From positions 1 to 44,133 of the forward strand of contig CAZYPU010000005.1 of the NCBI GenBank assembly GCA_964649665.1: a stretch of DNA of 44,133 nt. Reading direction: 5' to 3'. Under the pieces are notes generated by a model. It saw only the letters and a list, made by a program, of their open reading frames with translations, was not told where the DNA came from and searched no databases. The first letter of the stretch is position 1; each line of letters starts with the position of its first letter. Origin of the DNA: CAZYPU01 sp964649665. GTDB taxonomy: Bacteria; Omnitrophota; Gorgyraeia; JABMRN01; RBG-13-46-9. A program made the position numbers and the translations under genes. Of this stretch, positions 39,418 through 44,133 are shown one piece after another.

Positions 39418-40289
39418 AACAATTCCTGGATTACCTTTCGGTTGAAAGGGGACTTAGCCGGAACACTATTGTGGGATACAGGCAGGACCTTGCTAAATTC
39501 TCAAAATATCTCGATTCGCGCCGCATCCAGAAGATGAAAGAGGCTACCAAGCACGATATATCAAAATACCTTTATTTTCTGAAAGACGGCGGCCTTGCCG
39601 CGAGTTCCATTGCGAGAAATCTGGCCGCCATAAAGATGTTCTACAGGTTTCTTGTCGCGGAAAGAGTTACAAAGGAGGACGCAGCCGGGATGCTGGAATC
39701 CCCGCATCTTTTGAAGGGGCTTCCGGAAGTGCTGAACGTGAGCGAAGTCGCGAAGATGCTCGAGCTGCCGGATAGAAGAGGCTTGCTTGGCCCTAGGGAT
39801 AAGGCGGTTTTAGAACTTATGTATGCTACCGGCATGAGGGTTTCCGAAATATCCGATCTTATTCTTGCGAACCTGAACCTGGATGTCGGTTTTATAAGGT
39901 GTAAGGGCAAAGGCGGCAAGGAGAGGATTATACCGGTCGGCAGGGCCGCCAGAGACGCCATGGCAAAATACCTTGCAAAATCGAGGCCGAAACTATCCGG
40001 TAAACTGCAGGATGAGCACATATTCCTGTCGCGGCTCGGAAAAAAAATATCACGGCAAAGCCTCTGGAAGATGATGAAGAAATACACCGCCGCCGCGGGC
40101 ATAAAAAGAAAAATCACTCCCCACACGCTGAGACATTCCTTCGCGACCCATCTTCTGGAGAAGGGGGCGGACTTGAGGAGCGTTCAGGAGATGTTGGGCC
40201 ATGCGGATATTTCCACGACGCAGATCTACACGCACATTAATAAGGCCCGGCTTAAAGGAATACATAAGAAGTTCCACCCGAGGGGTTAA
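39402..40289 (+). CDS. xerD: Tyrosine recombinase XerC/XerD
   Basis: This 295-residue site-specific recombinase is of the Xer type, which resolves chromosome dimers at dif. The catalytic residues are all present: R146 in ATGMRVSEI, a Lys in GKGGKERII, H241 and R244 in HTLRHSFATHLL, H267 in LGHADIST and Y276 in QIYTHI. The spacing matches E. coli XerD (R148, H244, R247, H270, Y279). The N-terminal SAM-like core-binding domain covers the first 100 residues (FLDYLSVERGLSRNTI). XerD rather than XerC is a guess. It overlaps the upstream gene, and its stop is followed by a palindromic repeat. Confidence 0.93.
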   Translation: MLELVEQFLDYLSVERGLSRNTIVGYRQDLAKFSKYLDSRRIQKMKEATKHDISKYLYFLKDGGLAASSIARNLAAIKMFYRFLVAERVTKEDAAGMLESPHLLKGLPEVLNVSEVAKMLELPDRRGLLGPRDKAVLELMYATGMRVSEISDLILANLNLDVGFIRCKGKGGKERIIPVGRAARDAMAKYLAKSRPKLSGKLQDEHIFLSRLGKKISRQSLWKMMKKYTAAAGIKRKITPHTLRHSFATHLLEKGADLRSVQEMLGHADISTTQIYTHINKARLKGIHKKFHPRG

Positions 40290-40314
40290 AAGGTTATCGA
40301 AAAAGTCCTCTAAT

Positions 40315-40404
40315 TGTCATTCTGAGCCCCGCGAAGCGGGGCGAAGAATCTTAACGATAAGATCCTTCGTCGGGCTGACTTTGTCAGCCCTCCTCAGGAT
40401 GACA
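40315..40404. repeat. 90-bp palindromic repeat after xerD
   Basis: The outer arms tgtcattctgag (40315-40326) and ctcaggatgaca (40393-40404) are inverted repeats with one mismatch. Inside lie the hairpins gccccgcgaagcggggc (about 40326-40342), aagaatctta/taagatcctt and gggctgac-ttt-gtcagccc. The ggatgaca end matches the end of the repeat at 1131 and is close to that at 8018. No T-run follows. Confidence 0.75.
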
Positions 40405-40483
40405 GGCGGAATGGCTCTTTTAGTAATTGGTACATTTTTTTGACAAACTCGTTAATGACAAAGGGCAAAGGGCAAATGGCAAG

Positions 40484-43171
40484 ATGGACTTAATCGTAAC
40501 GCACAATAACGCTGACTTCGACGGGTTTAGTTCTCTCGTGGCCGCGAAGAAACTTTATCCCGGCGCCAAGCTTCTCATGCCGGGCTCGCAGGAGAGAGCC
40601 GTGAGGGAATTTTTATCCCTTGTCAAGGACAAGATAGCCGTAGAAAGCGAAAGGACCTGCGATCTGAGCGATGTAAAGCGGCTCATTATACTGGATACGA
40701 GGCACAAGTCGAGAATAGGGATAGCGGCGGAGCTGCTCAAGGATAGTTCCGTAGAGGTGCATGTCTACGACCATCATCCGCGCGCCACAGGCGATATTAA
40801 AGGGGATAAAGACGTATTCCGGGAGGTCGGTGCCACCGTTTCTATACTGGTGGACCTTCTAAGAAAGCGCAAGCGGGTAAAATTTACTCCTCTGGAGGCA
40901 ACCATAATGCTTCTCGGCGTATACGAGGAGACAGGTTCACTCACCTACAGGACGACAACAAGGCTTGACGTGGACACGGTGAGTTTTCTCCTTTCCAGGG
41001 GCGCCAACCTGCAGGCGGTTTCGTCCTACCTTCACAGGAAATTGACCGAGGAGGAGCTTGCGTTTCTGATATCGCTTATCGGTTCTACGAAAGTTTCAAA
41101 CATAAACGGTATTAATGTCGCCGTGGCTGAGGGCACGATAGAGCATTTTATAGGGGAGCTCGGCACGATAGTCCGCAAACTCCAGGACGTGGAGAATTTC
41201 CAGGTGCTTTTCGTCCTTTTTAAAATGGGCAAAAAGATAAGAATAATAGCAAGAAGCAGCCTGAAAGAAGTGGATGTCAATAAGATCCTGGGCGCTTTCG
41301 GCGGCGGCGGCCACAGAAGCGCCGCAAGCGCTAAAGTCGAGTTCAGTGACATCGGCGCCGTTAGAAAAAAACTTGAGAACATTCTGAAATCAAACATAAA
41401 AATGAATATTTTCGCGCGCGATATCATGACTAGTCCCGTGAAAATTATTTCAGCCGATAAAAAGATCATTGAAGCGAAAAAGATTCTTGATGGATTGCGG
41501 CTGAAAGGAGCCCCCGTTACGAAAAACGGCCGCTTAATCGGCATGATCACGACAAACGATATCCGAAAAGCCTTGAAATACCGCTACGGGCATGCGTCTG
41601 TGAGGGGCTACATGTCCCGGTCCGTCATAACGATAAAGCCGGAAACGCCTGTTCATCTAATACAGAGTATGATGTTCGAAAACGACGTAGGAAGGCTTCC
41701 TGTACTGGGGAATAAAAAGCTTGTGGGAATCGTCACGCGCACTGATGTTTTAAAAAGCGTGCACAGGGAGATATTCAGGAAACAAACGCGCCTTAAAAGA
41801 AATCCCCGAGCGCGGTTCAATATATCCACCAAAATGAAAAGAGTTTTACCCGGGCAGATTGTGAATTTACTGCACGATATAGGACGCCTGGCTGACAGGG
41901 AGGGCTTCAGGGCGTTTGTGGTGGGCGGGTTTGTCAGGGATATACTGCTCGGGGTGAGGAATTTTGACATGGACATCGTCGCCGAAGGCGACGCCATTTC
42001 TTTCGGGCGCAAAGCCGCGGATTTACTGAAGGGGAGCCTTGTTGTTTATCCCAAATTCGGGACCGCCACCGTTATCGTACGCTGGCCCAAAGGCGTGCGA
42101 AAGCCGCCCGGCGCCGGGACGACCCTTCGACAGGCTCAGGGTCGCCCCGAGCGAAGTCGAGGGGCGAAATTCAAGATAGATTTTGCCACCGCGAGAAAGG
42201 AATCGTATGTAAAACCCGCGGCACTGCCGGCCGTTCGGTTCAGTTCGCTCAAGGACGATCTACAACGCAGGGACTTTACGATAAACGCGATGGCGGCGAA
42301 CATCAATAAAACAAATTTCGGACAACTTATTGACTTTTTCGGGGGCGAGAAGGATTTGGAAAACGGCGTTATCAGGGTGCTTCACGACGTAAGCTTCATG
42401 GACGACCCGACCCGCATATTCAGGGCCGTCAGGTTTGAGCAGCGGTTCGGTTTCCGCATAGACAGGTATACGGGCGGCCTCATAAGGGGGGCCATACGCG
42501 AGGGCATGTTTTCGCGCACCCAGCACTATAGAATACGGGATGAACTCATTCTGATGTTGCGGGAGCCCGAGCCCGTAAAAGCCATATTGCGCATGGGGGA
42601 ACTGCACGAACTGCGATTTATACATAAAAAAATAAAAGCGGATCACCGCACGGCGGCGTTTTTTGCCGCGATAAAGCTCGCCGCCGGCTGGTACGGGAGG
42701 AGCGCCTTCAGGAAGAGGCACATAGATTTATGGCTCATATATCTGATGGCGCTTATGGACAGGCTTGATTACGGGGAAGCAAAAACCGTATGTGATAAAT
42801 TCGCGTTCAGAAGGGGCGACTGCATGAGACTTCTGTCGTGCAGGAAGAATTGCCCGAAGGCGCTCGGTGAGCTTTCCCGCAAGGCCCTTCTCGCAAGCAG
42901 GGTTTACGACATTCTGGAGCCGCTCTCGTTCGAGGAAATACTGTTCATAAGAGCTAAAACGAAAAATAAACTTGTGCGCGCGAGGATAACGGATTTTCTA
43001 GCCGAATACAATCGGATAAGGATCAAGATAGGCGGCGATGACCTGAAAAAACTTGGGCTTAAACCCGGCCCCCTATACGCGAAACTCCTGAGGAAAGTAT
43101 TGCATAAGAGGATTGACGGGGAGCTGAAGACGAAGAAAGACGAACTGGATTTTGTGAAGAGGGCCCTGTGA
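40484..43171 (+). CDS. DHH - CBS pair - tRNA nucleotidyltransferase/poly(A) polymerase fusion
   Basis: I start this at the ATG 40484 (895 residues), since MDLIVTHNNADFDGFSS is the normal start of a DHH domain; a TTG at 40427 precedes it without support. Domains in order: DHH/DHHA1 phosphoesterase (1 to about 300; YDHHP with D96-H98, FGGGGHRS about 272-279), two CBS repeats (about 312-427), a class II nucleotidyltransferase head (VVGGFVRDILLG about 480; D495 and D497 in DMDI; D566 in KIDFATAR; RRDFTINAMA), then RNA-binding helices. In Aquifex a protein of this design is the A-adding tRNA enzyme. Residues 546-561 are encoded by a palindromic repeat, placed just before D566. The CBS pair could sense adenine nucleotides. 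Confidence 0.92.
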   Translation: MDLIVTHNNADFDGFSSLVAAKKLYPGAKLLMPGSQERAVREFLSLVKDKIAVESERTCDLSDVKRLIILDTRHKSRIGIAAELLKDSSVEVHVYDHHPRATGDIKGDKDVFREVGATVSILVDLLRKRKRVKFTPLEATIMLLGVYEETGSLTYRTTTRLDVDTVSFLLSRGANLQAVSSYLHRKLTEEELAFLISLIGSTKVSNINGINVAVAEGTIEHFIGELGTIVRKLQDVENFQVLFVLFKMGKKIRIIARSSLKEVDVNKILGAFGGGGHRSAASAKVEFSDIGAVRKKLENILKSNIKMNIFARDIMTSPVKIISADKKIIEAKKILDGLRLKGAPVTKNGRLIGMITTNDIRKALKYRYGHASVRGYMSRSVITIKPETPVHLIQSMMFENDVGRLPVLGNKKLVGIVTRTDVLKSVHREIFRKQTRLKRNPRARFNISTKMKRVLPGQIVNLLHDIGRLADREGFRAFVVGGFVRDILLGVRNFDMDIVAEGDAISFGRKAADLLKGSLVVYPKFGTATVIVRWPKGVRKPPGAGTTLRQAQGRPERSRGAKFKIDFATARKESYVKPAALPAVRFSSLKDDLQRRDFTINAMAANINKTNFGQLIDFFGGEKDLENGVIRVLHDVSFMDDPTRIFRAVRFEQRFGFRIDRYTGGLIRGAIREGMFSRTQHYRIRDELILMLREPEPVKAILRMGELHELRFIHKKIKADHRTAAFFAAIKLAAGWYGRSAFRKRHIDLWLIYLMALMDRLDYGEAKTVCDKFAFRRGDCMRLLSCRKNCPKALGELSRKALLASRVYDILEPLSFEEILFIRAKTKNKLVRARITDFLAEYNRIRIKIGGDDLKKLGLKPGPLYAKLLRKVLHKRIDGELKTKKDELDFVKRAL
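42120..42164. repeat. Palindromic repeat inserted in frame inside the nucleotidyltransferase
   Basis: Hairpin cgaccct...agggtcg (42120-42126 with 42138-42144) is followed by a second imperfect hairpin cccc...gggg (42145-42148 with 42161-42164). The form cccttcgacaggctcaggg...gagcgaagtcgagggg is a widely dispersed repeat in uncultivated bacterial genomes, as far as I recall. It reads here as LRQAQGRPERSRG without a stop. An additional palindrome cccggcgccggg lies directly upstream (42108-42119). Confidence 0.85.
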
Positions 43172-43404
43172 TGCGAGTGGGCGTACTCAAAATAGATTCC
43201 CATGTTACAAACAGCGCGTCTTTAAAAGAAAAAAGATTTGTCCTTACGGGTCTTAAAGACAGGATCAGGAAAACATTCAACGTTTCGGTTTCAGAGGTTG
43301 ATAACCATGACAAGCCGCAGGCGGCGACAATCGGCGTATCCTGCGTGTCCAACGAAAAGGCCCATATAGACCCGACCCTGAATTCGGGTCAGGGATTTTT
43401 TTGA
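43171..43404 (+). CDS. DUF503/YlxP-family protein, C-terminally shortened
   Basis: This 77-residue protein matches DUF503 (Bacillus YlxP, about 92 residues): VGVLKIDSHVTNSASLKEKR at the start, then RIRKTFNVSVSEVDNHD, and IGVSCVSNEKAHID. After AHIDPTL the usual last helix is absent; the reading frame instead runs through a terminator-like hairpin and its T-tract (encoding FF) to a stop. About 15-20 residues appear lost or replaced. I use the ATG at 43171 (overlapping the preceding stop by one base); the GTG at 43168 would add one Met. DUF503 next to rbfA is the order of the Bacillus infB-ylxP-rbfA operon. Function is uncertain, probably translation-related. Confidence 0.82.
   Translation: MRVGVLKIDSHVTNSASLKEKRFVLTGLKDRIRKTFNVSVSEVDNHDKPQAATIGVSCVSNEKAHIDPTLNSGQGFF
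43369..43402 (+). terminator. Terminator-like hairpin inside the end of the DUF503 gene
   Basis: The stem gacccga (43369-43375) / tcgggtc (43384-43390) competes with ccctga/tcaggg (43376-43381 with 43389-43394). Seven T residues follow (43396-43402). It lies within the reading frame, in front of rbfA. It may reduce read-through into rbfA, or be an inserted repeat that happens to resemble a terminator. Confidence 0.6.
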
Positions 43405-43417
43405 AAAAAATAAAAAT

Positions 43418-43435
43418 ATAATCGTAAACGATTAT
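43418..43435. other. Small AT-rich palindrome before rbfA
   Basis: The sequence ataatcgtaaacgattat is a perfect 7-bp inverted repeat around taaa, 18 bases before the rbfA start. It could be an operator for a dimeric regulator or a minor mRNA hairpin. Nothing distinguishes these. Confidence 0.4.
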
Positions 43436-43453
43436 CAAATGGAGATTATTTAA

Positions 43454-43837
43454 ATGACAAGAAGATCTGAACGGATATCCGAGGCGATAAGGCGCCTGGC
43501 AGGAGAAATTATTCATACCCAGCTGAAAGACCCGCGCATAAACGGGCTTGTTACCGTGACCAGGGTTGAGATGGCTCCGGACCTCAAATTCGCGAAAATT
43601 TATTACACCACAATGTGCGAGGATAAAAAGAAGAAACTCCTCGCGTGCGGTTTAAGAAGCGCGAAAAGCTACATACGCAAGCGTATCGCGGAGGAGCTGG
43701 AACTAAGGTACGCGCCTAATATCGCGCTGGAAATAGATGAGACTATCGAGCATTCCGACAGGATCAATGAGATTCTGCACAAACTGAACAAAGAGGCCAC
43801 GGATGAAAGCAATAAAAAAAATAGCGCAGGCGATTAA
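43454..43837 (+). CDS. rbfA: Ribosome-binding factor A
   Basis: RbfA binds the 30S subunit and helps mature the 5' end of 16S rRNA. The 127-residue protein has the KH-like fold signature RRSERISEAIRRLAGEII at the start, LKDPRINGLVTVTRVEMAPDL and AKIYYTT (about 47), then RIAEELELRYAPNIALEIDETIEHSDRI with its conserved helix-kink, and a charged tail. A weak ribosome site (ggag, 43442) precedes the ATG. Its 3' end overlaps the next gene by 35 bases. Confidence 0.95.
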   Translation: MTRRSERISEAIRRLAGEIIHTQLKDPRINGLVTVTRVEMAPDLKFAKIYYTTMCEDKKKKLLACGLRSAKSYIRKRIAEELELRYAPNIALEIDETIEHSDRINEILHKLNKEATDESNKKNSAGD

Positions 43838-44133
43838 AAAATACAACACCTTCCTCATTACTTCCCACGTGAATCCGGAAGGCGATTCCCTGGGAAGCCA
43901 GCTGGCGGTTTCACAGCTCCTCAAGGGCATGGGCAAGGAGTTCGCCATGATTAATCACGATAAGATTCCCGGGCACTACCGTTTTCTGCCGCAGGTGGAT
44001 TTAATCGGGCAAAAAAACTGCCTGAAGAGGAGGCGCTTTGAGGCAGCGCTTGTCCTGGATTGCCCGAGCCTTGCCAGGACAGGAAGTGTAAAAAACGCCG
44101 TGAGAAAAACAGGCTGTATTATAAACATAGACC
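43803..44133 (+). CDS. nrnA: DHH-family phosphoesterase, NrnA-like (cut by window end)
   Basis: Only the first 110 residues are present; the frame is open to the window end. The N-terminus MKAIKKIAQAIKKYNTFLITSH leads to the DHH-type metal motif SHVNPEGDSLGSQLA (Asp28), and a later ALVLDCPSLARTG carries the second metal Asp (about 92). This is the pattern of NrnA, which degrades short RNA oligomers and, in some species, pAp. Its position after rbfA is the common order infB-rbfA-nrnA-truB. It begins inside the end of rbfA. Confidence 0.9.
   Translation, partial: MKAIKKIAQAIKKYNTFLITSHVNPEGDSLGSQLAVSQLLKGMGKEFAMINHDKIPGHYRFLPQVDLIGQKNCLKRRRFEAALVLDCPSLARTGSVKNAVRKTGCIINID

Noticed and set aside
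40427..40483. TTG start for the DHH fusion protein.
   Set aside because: The extra 19 residues are low-complexity spacer; DHH proteins start at MDLIVTHNNAD-like sequence.
1..44133. CRISPR array, rRNA gene, prophage or toxin-antitoxin module.
   Set aside because: I saw no regularly spaced repeats, no rRNA motifs, no phage structural genes and no typical toxin-antitoxin pair.

Overview
The window is a gene-dense chromosome segment in which every gene I can support (about 50) lies on the + strand. The cell is a Gram-negative-type (diderm) bacterium: there is an LpxA lipid A enzyme, a large beta-barrel porin, a FadL-type outer-membrane protein and several lipobox lipoproteins. The style of the genome suggests an uncultivated lineage such as Candidatus Omnitrophota or a relative in the PVC group: many ATGA overlaps, DUF502 beside recO, a TIGR04073-type small secreted protein, a DHH-CBS-nucleotidyltransferase fusion, and short palindromic repeats scattered between and inside genes. 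That placement is inference; no rRNA is present to settle it.

Layout. 1-1355: the 3' part of an ISLre2/UPF0236 transposase, then a 342-base spacer with a palindromic repeat and a candidate promoter. 1356-6620: guaB3-type IMP dehydrogenase, dnaE, an unknown 130-residue protein and an HU/IHF gene, chained by 4-base overlaps. 6621-9861: a long hairpin element, hisS, another palindromic repeat, aspS. 9899-10321: a lipoprotein. 10444-21646: phoH, pgpH-like, ybeY, a dgkA-PAP2 fusion, DUF502, recO, glyS, ppdK, a sigma-70 factor, apt and tRNA-Arg(CCT). This resembles the phoH-dgkA-recO-gly-sigA neighbourhood of Firmicutes but has no era. 21647-24480: hairpin terminators, a PHP phosphoesterase, a promoter with a structured leader, a porin, a strong terminator and a two-helix mini membrane protein. 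24516-27931: DUF3047, a HAMP-only membrane protein, lpxA, a coiled-coil-like small protein and an M48 peptidase. 27933-28172: a 240-bp MITE-like inverted-repeat element. 28196-32660: promoter, FMN riboswitch, terminator, then ribBA, ribH, nusB, a PHP phosphatase, ribD (deaminase part only) and ribE. 32710-34387: the TIGR04073-like protein, the FadL-like protein and a terminator. 34426-34788: extended -10 promoter, long hairpin, a truncated 5' half-copy of tRNA-Pro, a palindromic insert and then the intact tRNA-Pro(CGG). 34851-40289: lipoprotein, acylphosphatase, metallophosphoesterase, ligA, lipoprotein, MBL hydrolase and xerD-like recombinase, mostly overlapping. 40315-44133: a palindromic repeat, the DHH-CBS-nucleotidyltransferase fusion, a C-terminally shortened DUF503/YlxP gene, rbfA and the start of an nrnA-like DHH phosphoesterase.

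How it works together. Most of the window is housekeeping: replication and repair (dnaE, ligA, recO, xerD, HU), translation (three aminoacyl-tRNA synthetases, two tRNAs, ybeY, rbfA, tRNA 3'-end nucleotidyltransferase), nucleotide salvage (guaB3, apt), riboflavin synthesis under FMN feedback, and envelope biogenesis. The unusual theme is short palindromic DNA that has entered or abutted genes. It forms an in-frame 16-residue insert in the nucleotidyltransferase active-site region, the last codons of hisS, probably the shortened end of the DUF503 gene, and material between a broken and an intact tRNA-Pro.
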